DNA of 64,000 nt from Gynuella sunshinyii YC6258 (GTDB lineage Bacteria; Pseudomonadota; Gammaproteobacteria; Pseudomonadales; Natronospirillaceae), in NCBI RefSeq assembly GCF_000940805.1, contig NZ_CP007142.1:3262593-3326592 (forward strand), in the 5' to 3' direction. Shown in pieces: positions 16,622-30,300 of this stretch. The notes beneath the pieces are model-generated. The model did no database searches. It was not told the origin of the DNA and was given only the letters and a program-made list of their open reading frames with translations. The translations under genes and the position numbers were made by a program. The first letter of the stretch is position 1. Each line of letters starts with the position of its first letter.

Positions 16622-17893
16622 ATGAAAATTGAGACACAGGCGATTCATGCAGGATTTAATGATGATCCAACCACCCGGGCGGTGGCGGTGCCGATATATC
16701 AGACGACATCATACAGTTTTCGCGATACTCAGCACGGTGCCGATCTGTTTGATCTGAAAGAACCGGGTAACATTTATTCCCGGATCATGAATCCCACTAA
16801 CGATGTGCTCGAACAGCGTATAGCGGCGATGGAAGGAGGAATAGCAGGGTTGTGTATGGCATCCGGCATGGCCGCCATTACTGCCTCCATTCAGACTTTA
16901 GCCGCTGCGGGAGATAATATTGTTTCTGTCAGTCAGCTCTATGGCGGTACCTATAATCTCTTTGCTCATACATTTCCACAGCAGGGCATTGAAGCTCGTA
17001 TGGCGCCAGGCAGTGATATCGATGCTCTGGAAGCCTTGATTGATGACAAAACCAAGGCCTTGTTTTGCGAGTCCATTGGCAACCCGGCTGGAAACGTGGT
17101 GGATCTTAAAGCTCTGTCAGATATGGCACATCGTCATGGCGTGCCCGTGATCGTTGATAATACTGTTGCTACGCCATACCTGTGCCGGCCGTTTGAGCAT
17201 GGTGCTGACATCGTGGTGCACTCTCTGACGAAGTACATCGGCGGCCATGGTACGACCGTTGGGGGTATGATTGTCGATTCCGGTAAATTCCCCTGGAAAG
17301 ACAATCCGAGATTTCCGCGCTTCAATGAACCAGACCCCTCATATCATGGTGTAGTGTATACCGAGGCCCTGGGTGAGGCGGCATTTATTGGCCGAGCCAG
17401 AGTGGTGCCATTGAGAAATATGGGGGCAGCATTATCACCCATGAATGCGTTTTTGATTCTACAAGGATTGGAAACTCTGGCATTGCGGATGGATCGTCAT
17501 GTGCAAAACGCGCAGCAAGTGGCTGAATATCTGAGCAGCCATAAACAGGTTGCCTGGGTTAATTACGCAGGACTGAGTGATAGCCAGTACCATGAAGTGG
17601 CTCAACGTATGCTGAATGGCAAACCTTCCGCCATTCTGAGCTTTGGTATCAAGGGTGGGGCAGAAGCGGGTGCACGTTTCATTGATGCATTACAAATGAT
17701 CAAACGGCTGGTGAACATTGGTGATGCCAAATCCCTGGCCTGTCACCCGGCTACGACGACCCATCGTCAGCTCAATGAAGAAGAACTTAAAGCGGCAGGC
17801 GTCAGCAGTGACCTGGTCAGACTTTCTATCGGTATCGAGCATGTCGAAGACATTATTGCCGATATCGAACAGGCTCTTACTGCAGCCAGCTAA
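16622..17893 (+). CDS. metY: O-acetylhomoserine sulfhydrylase (aminocarboxypropyltransferase)
   Basis: A 423-residue PLP enzyme of the Cys/Met-metabolism family. It makes homocysteine (or methionine) directly from O-acetyl-L-homoserine and sulfide (or methanethiol). The N terminus MKIETQAIHAGFNDDPTTRAVAVPIYQTTSYSF is typical of MetY. The PLP lysine is in HSLTKYIGGHGTTVGG, and the PLP-phosphate region is near ASGMAAITASIQTLAAAGDNIV. The insertion PRFPRFNEPDPSYHGVVY distinguishes O-acetylhomoserine enzymes from cystathionine gamma-synthases. The product homocysteine would be methylated by MetH, encoded elsewhere in this window. A Rho-independent terminator follows, so it is monocistronic. Confidence 0.93.
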   Translation: MKIETQAIHAGFNDDPTTRAVAVPIYQTTSYSFRDTQHGADLFDLKEPGNIYSRIMNPTNDVLEQRIAAMEGGIAGLCMASGMAAITASIQTLAAAGDNIVSVSQLYGGTYNLFAHTFPQQGIEARMAPGSDIDALEALIDDKTKALFCESIGNPAGNVVDLKALSDMAHRHGVPVIVDNTVATPYLCRPFEHGADIVVHSLTKYIGGHGTTVGGMIVDSGKFPWKDNPRFPRFNEPDPSYHGVVYTEALGEAAFIGRARVVPLRNMGAALSPMNAFLILQGLETLALRMDRHVQNAQQVAEYLSSHKQVAWVNYAGLSDSQYHEVAQRMLNGKPSAILSFGIKGGAEAGARFIDALQMIKRLVNIGDAKSLACHPATTTHRQLNEEELKAAGVSSDLVRLSIGIEHVEDIIADIEQALTAAS

Positions 17894-18271
17894 GTTAAAA
17901 AAGTGAGGATGCTTCGTTAGGGAGGCATCCGTTTTATTGGATTCAATGAGATACCTATTTAATTGCCGCCCCAAGAAATCTGGCGGTATCGCGTGGAACC
18001 CCGAATCGTCAGACCGCTTGATTAATCGGAGCTAGCATTGGCTGTGGCCAATGGTGTGGTCCGACACCTCGGTGCATTCCTGCATCACACTATTAACCTG
18101 ATATGTATACTTGCCGGGTTAATATTCACAAAAAAACTGTTTTTGTTATTGAGATCACAACCGGTCAATTGGTAGCCCTTGTGCCGATAAAGCCGGCTTT
18201 TCCAAAAAAAGGTTGAGCCTTTGTTGTGTCTTCTGCCCGTGCTCACCAACCTAACCAGTTAGATGCTCATG
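17894..18271. other. convergent intergenic region after metY
   Basis: 378 bases between the metY and pectate-lyase stops. It starts with the metY terminator; the rest shows no reading frame, repeat or RNA gene that I recognise. Confidence 0.5.
17907..17936 (+). terminator. terminator of metY
   Basis: Hairpin GGATGC (17907-17912) pairing with GCATCC (17925-17930), followed by GTTTTATT, 14 nt after the metY stop. Confidence 0.7.
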
Positions 18272-19906
18272 CTATTTCTGCCGGGAATAAATGGCTTTGA
18301 TATCCATTGTATTTTTGCAACTACCGTCTGGCATCATCATGTCTCCATGAATGTATCCGCCACGGCTTCGGTAGACCGGTATCTGATCATGTTGATCCTG
18401 TGTGGCGGCAATTAGGCTGAGCAATGCCAGTGGTTCGATGTCATCGAAGCGACAGTGAATGTGGTCTTTGCTGGCAATAAACAAGCCTCGGTTGGCGCTG
18501 CGTTTGAATAAGTTGTCCCCAAGTTTTTGAGCCAGGCTCAGATAGCTTTGATTCCCCGTGGCCCGGTGCATTTCCAGTACGGCCAGTAATAAGAGTGTTT
18601 CGTCGGCGGTGGTATCGAGTTTGACCTGTGGTGAACTGGGCGTCCAGTCACCGAGTTCAAAGTGTTTTGCCATGGCACAGATGGCTGGCCAGAGTATTTC
18701 GCTCCGTGTTTCCACCCAATTGGTGACACAGGCCAGAAAAACATGAACAGGAAGTGGCCTGCGGGTAAATGGAGTACCTTTGTGGCCATAATAACCATAG
18801 CGAGGAATGTGATGTCCGGTCAGGTCTTTTCCATCGGCAAACATGGGTTTGATTTCATTGTTGTCCGGATCATAGGCGTAGTGAATCCACGCTTCCAGTC
18901 CTTCAGTGGTCCACGTAAGCAATTGCTGGCCTTTATCACCGAGTTCCCGGGCGAGCAATGTCTGGGTCAGTGCACAATCTCCGTAAATTCCTTCCGGTCC
19001 ATTTAAAGCTTCTTCATCCATTTTGAACAGGACCCAGGCTTCTTTGGCAACATCACCGTATTCCGGACCAAACTGTCGCTGGGCGCGATCCCCCCAAAAT
19101 GAAAAGGTGTACTGAGGGTGGTTTTCATCGCTGGGTGCCTCAGCTGTCTTGGCGGGGCGATTGTACTGGTAGCAACCCAGTTTGGTATCAGGGTAACGGC
19201 TATTGACATACTGGCGCATGAGGAACTCTGCCCATGACAGCGCCTCCTGATCCTGGTCCAGTTTGTAGAGCATTCCAGCGCTAAAGATCAGGTCATTACC
19301 AATGTTAATAAATGACAGGCCTTTCATCTCCCGTAATGGTTCAAGGTCAGCATGCCGGGGTTTATTCCAGAAATCGTGTTCGTCGAATGTTTTACCGTAT
19401 TCACCATGACGGGACATCTCCAGATTGTCCCAATTGCTGACATGGCTGTTCCAGATTGCTTTGATCAGTCGTCGTGTGGCAGCAGCATCGGTTTCATACA
19501 TCAGCTCATAAAAAGGGCAGTGATGCTTAAGTTCATGCAGCATATTTTTATTTTCCGGACCCACGGCCTGCAGTGTTTTGAGGTCCAGAAAGGAATGGCC
19601 GCCCCAACGTATCAAACCGCTTTTGTCAGCATGCTTAAAATGCCAGGCGATTGCATCTTTGGCGGCCTGTCGGTATTGAGACTTGCCAGTAAGGGCAGTC
19701 AGTCCACTCAGAAACCGGAACAGGTTCTGTTGGCTGGCGATATTTGAAGGCTCCCAGGGGGTGCCGTCAGTGTTTTGCCAGATAACGGGGTTGCCGGTGA
19801 AGCTGTCACAACCGTCAAAAAAAAGCGGTGTGCCGTGATATGGATCGCGATAGCGCTCCAGCAGAGTATCTGCGTATTGGATGAGATATTGAAGAACTTG
19901 TTGCAT
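18272..19906 (-). CDS. probable family-2 pectate lyase (PelW-like exo-lyase)
   Basis: A 544-residue protein without a signal peptide, resembling polysaccharide lyase family 2. Cytoplasmic PelW of soft-rot bacteria, about the same length, releases unsaturated digalacturonate from oligogalacturonides. Supporting segments are SNIASQQNLFRFLSGLTALTGKSQYRQAA, GLIRWGGHSFLDLKTL, MLHELKHHCPFYELMYE and WNSHVSNWDNLEMSRHGEYGK. The repeated helix pattern fits an alpha/alpha barrel. The assignment is by remembered family pattern, not a search; another (alpha/alpha)6-barrel uronate-active enzyme is possible. The secreted GH28 polygalacturonase at 39.9-42 kb would supply the oligomers. Confidence 0.6.
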   Translation of the reverse strand: MQQVLQYLIQYADTLLERYRDPYHGTPLFFDGCDSFTGNPVIWQNTDGTPWEPSNIASQQNLFRFLSGLTALTGKSQYRQAAKDAIAWHFKHADKSGLIRWGGHSFLDLKTLQAVGPENKNMLHELKHHCPFYELMYETDAAATRRLIKAIWNSHVSNWDNLEMSRHGEYGKTFDEHDFWNKPRHADLEPLREMKGLSFINIGNDLIFSAGMLYKLDQDQEALSWAEFLMRQYVNSRYPDTKLGCYQYNRPAKTAEAPSDENHPQYTFSFWGDRAQRQFGPEYGDVAKEAWVLFKMDEEALNGPEGIYGDCALTQTLLARELGDKGQQLLTWTTEGLEAWIHYAYDPDNNEIKPMFADGKDLTGHHIPRYGYYGHKGTPFTRRPLPVHVFLACVTNWVETRSEILWPAICAMAKHFELGDWTPSSPQVKLDTTADETLLLLAVLEMHRATGNQSYLSLAQKLGDNLFKRSANRGLFIASKDHIHCRFDDIEPLALLSLIAATQDQHDQIPVYRSRGGYIHGDMMMPDGSCKNTMDIKAIYSRQK

Positions 19907-20035
19907 GTAAACAGCCTGAGGTATTGAAGCGGTGCACAGGTGTTGATTTTGTCATGTCTGGCGGGAGAGATTAAGCGGAAAGTGGTGATTTTGCCGTTTT
20001 TTATACCTGCTTGTGACCACTGTCAGGAAGTGGAA

Positions 20036-20060
20036 AAATTGCGGCGCAAAAAAGCGCCGC
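20036..20060 (-). terminator. terminator of katG
   Basis: Seven-bp all-GC stem GCGGCGC (20041-20047) / GCGCCGC (20054-20060) with a six-base A loop, followed on the minus strand by AATTTTTCC. It lies 22 nt beyond the katG stop. Confidence 0.8.
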
Positions 20061-20081
20061 GTTTTAAAAAAAGCGGAACGC

Positions 20082-22835
<2,754 letters not shown>

Positions 22836-24065
22836 ATGAGAATTCTTCACACCTCCGATTGGCATCTTGGACGTTCGCTTTATGGCCGTAAACGTTACGA
22901 CGAGTTTTCCGCCTTTTTGGACTGGTTAATGGTCATCATAGAGCAGGAGAAGATAAATGCCTTGCTGGTGGCAGGCGATGTGTTTGATACCACGACCCCA
23001 AGTCATCGGGCGCAATCGTTGTATTATCGGTTTTTATGCCAGGTAGCCGCATCCTGCTGCCGACATGTCGTGGTGATCGCCGGCAATCATGACTCGCCTT
23101 CGTTTTTGGAGGCGCCACGGGAATTACTCAAGATACTGAACGTACACGTGATTGGTGCGGTCACAGAGTCATTGGAAGATGAGGTTCTGCTGTTATCCGA
23201 TGGGCAGAGGCCTGAGGCGATTGTCTGTGCTGTTCCTTATTTGCGCGATAAAGATGTACGGACTGCAATGCCAGGTGAAACCATTGATGATAAAAACCGC
23301 CACTTGCTGGATGGTATTCGTAAACACTATGAAAATGTATGTGCATTGGCTGTGCAAAAAAGAGCCTCGCTAGAGGACACCCATGTGCCGATCATAGCGA
23401 TGGGGCATTTATTTACGGCAGGTGGTACTACCATGGATGGTGATGGCGTTCGTGAACTGTATGTTGGATCGCTGGCGCATATCGAAAAAAGTATCTTTCC
23501 ATCATCCATAGATTATCTGGCTTTGGGGCATTTGCATGTGCCTCAAAAGGTGGGGGATGAGGACCATCTTCGTTACAGTGGATCACCCATTCCAATGGGA
23601 TTTGGTGAAGCAAATCAACAGAAACAGGTCATTGTGATTGAAGCGAAGCCAAACGACCTTGGTATCAAGGAAATATCTGTTCCATGTTTTCAGCCCTTGG
23701 TCCGAATTGTGGGGGCACGGCAGGATATTGTGAATCGTCTTCAGCAACTGGTGGAAGAACATAGTAATGCCTGGTTGGAAATCGAATATACCGGGCAGGA
23801 GGTCATTGGTGATTTGCGCGCAGTCGTGGATGAAATCTTGTCTGGTTCTCTGATGGAAGTCCGCAGAATTAAAAACCGTCGCATGGTAGATAGAATCATG
23901 CAGACGGTGGTTGAAGAAGAAATGCTGGATGACCTGAATGAAGGTGAGGTTTTTGTCCGTTGCCTGGACGCCCATGACATACCGGAAGAGCAGCGGCCGA
24001 TATTGACGGACTGCTATCAGGAAATAGTTCAGTCTCTGCACGATGCAGACAAGCAGGCGGAGTAG
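22836..24065 (+). CDS. sbcD: SbcCD nuclease subunit D (Mre11-like)
   Basis: A 409-residue metallophosphoesterase of the Mre11/SbcD family. With SbcC it cleaves DNA hairpins and blocked double-strand ends during replication and recombination. The start is MRILHTSDWHLGRSLYGR; the frame reaches 18 codons further upstream without family similarity. Phosphoesterase motifs are SDWHLG near residue 7, AGDVFD, IAGNHDSP with the invariant His, MGHLF, and LGHLHVPQ with the paired His. The gene ends 10 nt before the sbcC ATG, so the two are one operon. Confidence 0.95.
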   Translation: MRILHTSDWHLGRSLYGRKRYDEFSAFLDWLMVIIEQEKINALLVAGDVFDTTTPSHRAQSLYYRFLCQVAASCCRHVVVIAGNHDSPSFLEAPRELLKILNVHVIGAVTESLEDEVLLLSDGQRPEAIVCAVPYLRDKDVRTAMPGETIDDKNRHLLDGIRKHYENVCALAVQKRASLEDTHVPIIAMGHLFTAGGTTMDGDGVRELYVGSLAHIEKSIFPSSIDYLALGHLHVPQKVGDEDHLRYSGSPIPMGFGEANQQKQVIVIEAKPNDLGIKEISVPCFQPLVRIVGARQDIVNRLQQLVEEHSNAWLEIEYTGQEVIGDLRAVVDEILSGSLMEVRRIKNRRMVDRIMQTVVEEEMLDDLNEGEVFVRCLDAHDIPEEQRPILTDCYQEIVQSLHDADKQAE

Positions 24066-24075
24066 GGCCGCTGAT

Positions 24076-27000
24076 ATGAAAATACTGGAACTCAGATTTC
24101 AAAACCTTAATTCCCTTTACGGTGAATGGAAGATCGATTTTACCGATCCGGAATATGTGTCCAACGGCATTTTTGCGCTCGTTGGTCCAACCGGTGCTGG
24201 AAAATCCACGATTCTGGATGCCATCTGTCTGGCGTTATATGGTCGAACTCCCAGGCTTGGCAATATCACCAAAAGCACCAATGGCATCATGTCGCGACAA
24301 ACTTCTGAATGCTACGCCGAAGTGGTGTTCGAAACTCAGACCGGTGTGTTTCGTTGTAAATGGACACAGCGCCGGGCGCGACGTAAAGCCGATGGTGCAC
24401 TACAGACACCTGAGCATCAAATTGCCAATGCCGGGAATGGCCAGTTGCTGGAAACCAAAAAAAGTCAGGTGGCCGCGGTCATTGAAGCCTGTACCGGCAT
24501 GGATTTCGATCGTTTCACCCGGTCCATTCTGCTGGCTCAGGGTGGTTTTGATACATTTCTGAAAGCGGATGCAGAACAGAAGTCGAAGATTCTGGAGCAG
24601 ATTACCGGCACTGGCATTTATACCGATATATCCCGCATGACCCATGAACGTCAACGACAGGAGCAGGAAAAACTGACGCTGCTGCAGGCCGAGACCAAGA
24701 GCATAGTGATACTGACACCGGAGAAGGAAATGGAAATCCGGCAGACTCTGCATGACCAACAGCAAAAGCACAGTGTCGTGAACCGACAGTTAACTGAAGT
24801 CCGTCAGGCCATTGGCTGGTGGCAGGGGATCGAAACGCTGCGGCAGGAACTACGGAGTCTGATGGATGAACAGCAACAACTAAAGGCGCAGATTGAGACC
24901 TTTACACCGCAACAGGAGCGACTGAATCGAGCTCTAAAGGCTGCTACTTTAGACGGACAATATGCCACTCTGACTGCTGAGCGCAGAAATCAGGCCGATG
25001 ATCAGGCGGCCCTATCGAGCTTGCAGAAGCGGATGCCAGAACTGGAAAAGATGGTAAAAAATCGGGAAGAGGCATGGCGTGCCGCCGAACAGAATACGGT
25101 GGCCGCCAGAACCTGTTTGACCGAAGCAATGCCGCTGCTGAACCAGGTTCGGGCACTGGATCAGAGCCTGAAAGACAAAGCAAATAACCTCGCTGAAGCC
25201 GATGAGGCGATCAGGGGAATGCTGGCTGATATCAATGTCCATGAACAGCAACGTACGGAGTATCAGCAGCGCTACGATCAGAGCGTCCAACAGCTGCAAC
25301 AGATTGAGCAATATTGCGCTGACCATTGTCGCGATGAGTCGCTGGTCAATGGGCTGGCCGGCATCGAGGTGCAGTTTGCGGATCTGCTCAAGCAGCGAGG
25401 AGAATTGCAGCGGCTTCGTGAACAGCAGCAACAGACCAGGGAGCAAGTGGAAAAATACAGACGGACGCAGGCGCAGTGCCAGCAGCAGGATGACCTCTCG
25501 GCTCAGAAGCTGAAAGAAGCACAGGCAGCCTTGCAGACAGGAAAAGAAAAGCGCGATCAGCTTTTGGCCGGACGCCTGCTGCGAGAGCACCGGGCTGAAA
25601 GAGACGCATTACAAACGCAATTAATACTACAGAATCGCATTGCCGATTTGGAAGAGTATCGGCAGTCATTGGAAGATGGTAAACCCTGTCCGCTTTGTGG
25701 TGCGACAGCGCATCCTTACGCTGAGGGCAATGTTCCTTCGAGTAATGATACCGAGAAACGTATTGCCGAATTGCAAAACCTAATCACTCAAGTGGAAGCG
25801 CAGGAAGAGATTCTCGAACAGCTGGCGCAGAGGGTGCAGCAGGTCGCTATCGAACAGCGACAGGCTGAGCAGGCTTTAGTGGATGCTCGTCACCATCTAT
25901 CTTCGGCCGAAAAAAGCCTGGCTGAAATCACCGACCGATTGAGTCGGATGCAGGCCGGGTACGATACCCAGAGCCAGACTGTTGTAGCGCCATTGCAGAC
26001 TTATGGCGTGACAGAGCTGGGAGACGATGTGGGTGGGCTGTTGCAGTCTCTGCGTAAACGGGCTGAGGAATGGCAGCAGCATATCAAGGAGAAAAACAGA
26101 CTCGAAAATGCCATGACTGAGCTAAAAAGTGAGCTTAAGTCCATTGATGTTTTGATGGCCTCACAGCATCAGGCCTTGCAAGGGCAGCAACAAAAACGCG
26201 AGGCACTTAAACAGCAGTCTCACGATATCCAGACTCAGCGGCAGCAGTTGTTCGGCAATAAACAGCCCGATGCTGAGCAGATATCTCTGCAACATGCGAT
26301 TGATCAGGCCATTGCTGTAGAAAAGAACCTCGGAAATGAGCAGCATGAACTGCAACGGCAACTGACAGAAGCCAATACCCGTATCAATTCCCTGAGTCAG
26401 ACGATTGAAAAACGAAAGCTGGAATTACAGGAAGCAGAAGCATCACTGTTAGAAGCCTTGCATCAAGCTGGTTTTATGGATGAAAACGAGCTCGCAGCTG
26501 CCCGTTGCAGTATTGACGAGCGAGAGGCATTAACGCAGCAGGCAAAACAGTTGGAAGAACGTCAGGTTCTGCTGACGGATCGAAAGCAGGACCGGGAAGC
26601 GCGATTGGCGGCCGAGCAGGCCAAACAATTGACTGAACAGACTCCTGAACAATTGCAGTCCCGGATACAGGAACTGGAGCAAAATGGGCAACAACTAAAC
26701 GAGCGAATAGCCTCTTTGGCTCACCAGCTTCGCATTCATTCCGAGGCTCAAGAACGGTTTAAAACAGCACAGGTGGACATCCAGGCGCAGACAACGGAAT
26801 GCGAGCGCTGGAATCAGCTGCACAGTCTGATCGGTTCTGCCGATGGCAAAAAATACCGGAATTTTGCCCAGGGACTGACTTTTGAACTATTGGTTTCCCA
26901 TGCCAATCGTCAACTCGAAAAGATGACCGACCGATACTTATTACTGCGGGATAGCGAACAACCGCTGGAACTTAATGTGCTGGATAATTATCAGGCGGGT

Positions 27001-27324
27001 GAGGTCCGTTCTACCCGTAACCTTTCCGGGGGTGAGAGTTTTATTGTCAGTCTGGCGCTGGCGCTTGGGTTGTCCATGATGGCCAGTCGTAAAGTGAGGG
27101 TGGATTCGATGTTTCTGGATGAAGGATTTGGAACACTGGATGAAGATACCCTGGATACTGCATTGGAAACGCTGTCGGGCGTGCAGCAGGGGGGTAAGCT
27201 TATCGGAGTGATCTCTCACGTTCCGGCATTAAAAGAGCGTATTGGTACTCAAATTCAGGTTTCTCCTTTGTCCGGAGGTAAGAGCGCACTGAATGGTCCC
27301 GGATGCAGTCATTTGTTTGATTGA
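24076..27324 (+). CDS. sbcC: SbcCD nuclease subunit C (Rad50-like SMC ATPase)
   Basis: A 1082-residue SMC-type ATPase partner of SbcD. Walker A GPTGAGKST is at residues 37-45. Two long Gln/Glu-rich coiled coils flank the zinc hook CPLC (Cys538, Cys541). The ABC signature NLSGGESFIVSLALALGLS and Walker B MFLDEGFGTLDEDTL (about 1012-1026) are near the C terminus, followed by the His-containing SHVPAL switch. Start MKILELRFQNLNSLYGEW is preferred over an ATG eleven codons upstream that overlaps the sbcD stop. Length and domain order are as expected for the family. Confidence 0.95.
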   Translation: MKILELRFQNLNSLYGEWKIDFTDPEYVSNGIFALVGPTGAGKSTILDAICLALYGRTPRLGNITKSTNGIMSRQTSECYAEVVFETQTGVFRCKWTQRRARRKADGALQTPEHQIANAGNGQLLETKKSQVAAVIEACTGMDFDRFTRSILLAQGGFDTFLKADAEQKSKILEQITGTGIYTDISRMTHERQRQEQEKLTLLQAETKSIVILTPEKEMEIRQTLHDQQQKHSVVNRQLTEVRQAIGWWQGIETLRQELRSLMDEQQQLKAQIETFTPQQERLNRALKAATLDGQYATLTAERRNQADDQAALSSLQKRMPELEKMVKNREEAWRAAEQNTVAARTCLTEAMPLLNQVRALDQSLKDKANNLAEADEAIRGMLADINVHEQQRTEYQQRYDQSVQQLQQIEQYCADHCRDESLVNGLAGIEVQFADLLKQRGELQRLREQQQQTREQVEKYRRTQAQCQQQDDLSAQKLKEAQAALQTGKEKRDQLLAGRLLREHRAERDALQTQLILQNRIADLEEYRQSLEDGKPCPLCGATAHPYAEGNVPSSNDTEKRIAELQNLITQVEAQEEILEQLAQRVQQVAIEQRQAEQALVDARHHLSSAEKSLAEITDRLSRMQAGYDTQSQTVVAPLQTYGVTELGDDVGGLLQSLRKRAEEWQQHIKEKNRLENAMTELKSELKSIDVLMASQHQALQGQQQKREALKQQSHDIQTQRQQLFGNKQPDAEQISLQHAIDQAIAVEKNLGNEQHELQRQLTEANTRINSLSQTIEKRKLELQEAEASLLEALHQAGFMDENELAAARCSIDEREALTQQAKQLEERQVLLTDRKQDREARLAAEQAKQLTEQTPEQLQSRIQELEQNGQQLNERIASLAHQLRIHSEAQERFKTAQVDIQAQTTECERWNQLHSLIGSADGKKYRNFAQGLTFELLVSHANRQLEKMTDRYLLLRDSEQPLELNVLDNYQAGEVRSTRNLSGGESFIVSLALALGLSMMASRKVRVDSMFLDEGFGTLDEDTLDTALETLSGVQQGGKLIGVISHVPALKERIGTQIQVSPLSGGKSALNGPGCSHLFD

Positions 27325-27339
27325 GCGTGAAGAATTTTG

Positions 27340-27375
27340 AACTCAGATAAAACAGCCTTCCCAGAGGAAGGCTGT
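27340..27375 (-). terminator. terminator between metH and sbcC
   Basis: Perfect 10-bp stem ACAGCCTTCC (27352-27361) / GGAAGGCTGT (27366-27375) with a CAGA loop, 22 nt beyond the metH stop. The minus strand continues with TTTTATC, making this a good metH terminator. The plus strand lacks a T run, so its effect on sbcC is less certain. Confidence 0.85.
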
Positions 27376-27396
27376 CAGATGTTTCAGCAGGGTTGA

Positions 27397-30300
27397 TCAG
27401 TCTGGTTCATAACCGAGATTGGGTGCCAGCCAACGTTCCAGTATTTTAACCTCCATACCTTTACGTTCGGCCAGATCACGAACCTGGTCACGATCGATTT
27501 TACCAACTCCGAAATACTTCGACTCCGGATGACTGAAGTACCACCCGGATACCGCTGCTGCCGGTGTCATGGCAAAGCTTCCGGTCAATTCCACGCCGGT
27601 ATGTTCTGTGGCATTGAGCAGATTGAACAACGCTGCTTTTTCGGTGTGATCCGGACAGGCCGGGTAACCCGGAGCCGGGCGAACGCCCTGATAGCGCTCC
27701 TTGATCAACTCTTCATTATTAAATTGTTGATGGTTATAACCCCAATATTCCGTACGTACCCGCTCATGCATTCTTTCCGCGAATGCTTCTGCGAAACGAT
27801 CGGCCAGAGCTTTGACCATAATGGCGTTGTAATCATCGTGTTGTGCTTCATATTGCTTAGCCAATGCTTCCGCACCAATGCCGGCTGTCACGACAAAACC
27901 GCCGATATAATCTGGTTTGCTGTGTTCCGGAGCGACGAAATCGGCCAGTGAATAGGCTGGCTGACCCTCAGCTTTGGTCTGTTGTTGACGCAGATGATGC
28001 AAGGTGGTCATGACTTCATCGCGTGATTCATCTCGATAAACCACGACATCATCGGCACCACGGCGATTGGCCGGCCACAGGCCGATCACTGCGCGGGCTT
28101 TGATCAGTTTCTGTTCCACCAGTTGCTTCAGCATCGCCTGGGCATCGTGGAATAATTTGGTTGCCTCTTCGCCGACCACTTCATCGGTCAGGATTTTTGG
28201 ATATTTGCCGTGTAATTCCCAGGTCATGAAGAACGGTGTCCAGTCGATGTAGTCCACCAGTTCTGCCAATGGATAATCGTCAAATACGTGAATCCCGGGT
28301 TGATTCGGAACCGGTGGCGTATATTCCTGCCAGTTCAGTGTCAGAGCATTTTCTTTGGCCTGACCGTAAGGCAGCAGCGATTTGGCTTTACGGTTTTTAT
28401 TACGCTCCCGCACCATTTCATATTCTTTGCGGCGTTCATCCAGATATACCGGTTTGAGTTCGGCACTGGTCAGGGAGGTAGCGACAGACACCGCGCGCGA
28501 GGCATCGGTTACGTACACCACCCCGTCATTCTGGTATTGCGGCTCGATTTTTACCGCAGTATGGGCTTTGGACGTTGTCGCACCACCGATCATCAATGGC
28601 ACTTTGAAGTCCAGGCGTTGCATCTCTTTGGCAACGTGCACCATTTCGTCGAGAGAAGGTGTGATCAGGCCGCTCAGGCCGATGATGTCGACATCTTTTT
28701 CCTTGGCTACCTGCAGTATTTTTTCCGCCGGCACCATGACGCCGAGATCAATGACTTCGAAGTTATTACACTGCAATACCACGCCAACGATGTTTTTGCC
28801 GATGTCGTGGACATCGCCTTTGACGGTTGCCATGAGTACTTTCCCTTTGGCTTTGGCATCGCTGGATTTTTCTGCCTCGATAAACGGAATCAAATGAGCC
28901 ACCGCCTGTTTCATGACCCGAGCGGATTTTACGACCTGAGGCAGAAACATTTTGCCGGAACCGAACAGATCGCCCACCACGTTCATGCCATCCATCAATG
29001 GCCCTTCAATGACTTCGATCGGGTGATTGACCTGTAGCCGGCATTCTTCCGTATCTTCAAGAATATGACTGGTAATCCCTTTGACTAACGCGTGTTCAAT
29101 GCGCTTGGTGACTGGCAGGCTGCGCCATTCCAGATCCTCTTTTTTGACGGTGGTGCCGTCACCGCGATACTGTTCGGCGATTTCCAGCAGACGGTCCGTG
29201 GCATCCGGGCGGCGGTTCAGCACCACATCTTCCACCCGTTCTTTCAGTTCGGCGGGGATGTCGTCATATACCACCAGCTGACCGGCATTGACGATACCCA
29301 TATTCATCCCGGCTTTAACTGCGTGGTACAGGAACACTGAGTGGATGGCTTCGCGCACCGGATTATTGCCCCGGAATGAAAACGATACGTTGGAAACACC
29401 ACCGCTAATCGATGCATGGGGCAGGTTCTGGCGGATATAGCGGGTGGCTTCGATGAAATCCACCGCATAATTGTTGTGCTCTTCAATACCGGTTGCCACG
29501 GCAAAGATGTTTGGATCGAAGATAATGTCCTGCGGAGGGAAACCGATATTGATCAAAGTGTTGTAGCTGCGGGTACAGATATCGATTTTGCGTTCGATGG
29601 TATCGGCCTGACCGGTTTCATCAAACGCCATAACCACGACGGCCGCGCCATACTTCATGCATTCTCTGGCATGATGCAGGAACGCTTCCTCGCCTTCCTT
29701 CAACGAGATGGAGTTGACGATAGATTTGCCCTGAATGCATTTTAGACCGGCTTCGATTACCTCCCATTTGGAGGAGTCCACCATAATCGGCACTTTGGCA
29801 ATATCCGGCTCCGAGGCAATCAGTTTGCAGAATTTCTCCATTGCCGCTTTGGAATCGAGCATGCCCTCATCCATGTTGATGTCGATGACCTGAGCGCCGT
29901 TTTCCACCTGGTCGCGAGCGACATCAAGCGCCTCGTCAAACTGTTCTTCCACGATCAGGCGTTTAAATTTGGCAGAACCTGTGACATTGGTGCGCTCGCC
30001 GACGTTTACAAATAATGTCTGCTCATTGAATTTGAACGGTTCCAGTCCGGATAACTCCAGCGAAACTTCCGGGCTGGCAATGGTGCGTGGCGGGAAATCC
30101 TTGACGGTTTCGGCAATGGCTCTGATGTGCGCCGGTGTTGTACCGCAGCAGCCACCGACAATATTCAGAAAACCACTTTGGGCAAATTCACGGATCACAT
30201 CGGCCATCTGCTCCGGTGTTTCATCATATTCGCCAAATTCATTGGGAAGACCTGCATTGGGGTGGGCGGAAACATGGGTATTGGCATTGGTGGCCAGTAC

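Noticed and set aside
23375-23382. GGACACCC inside sbcD
   Set aside because: A single core without the extended 13-mer or a second unit, far from the RAYT cluster; chance cannot be excluded and is the simpler reading.
28288-29037. 249-codon plus-strand frame inside metH
   Set aside because: It is a shadow of the metH codons on the opposite strand, with no independent start signal.
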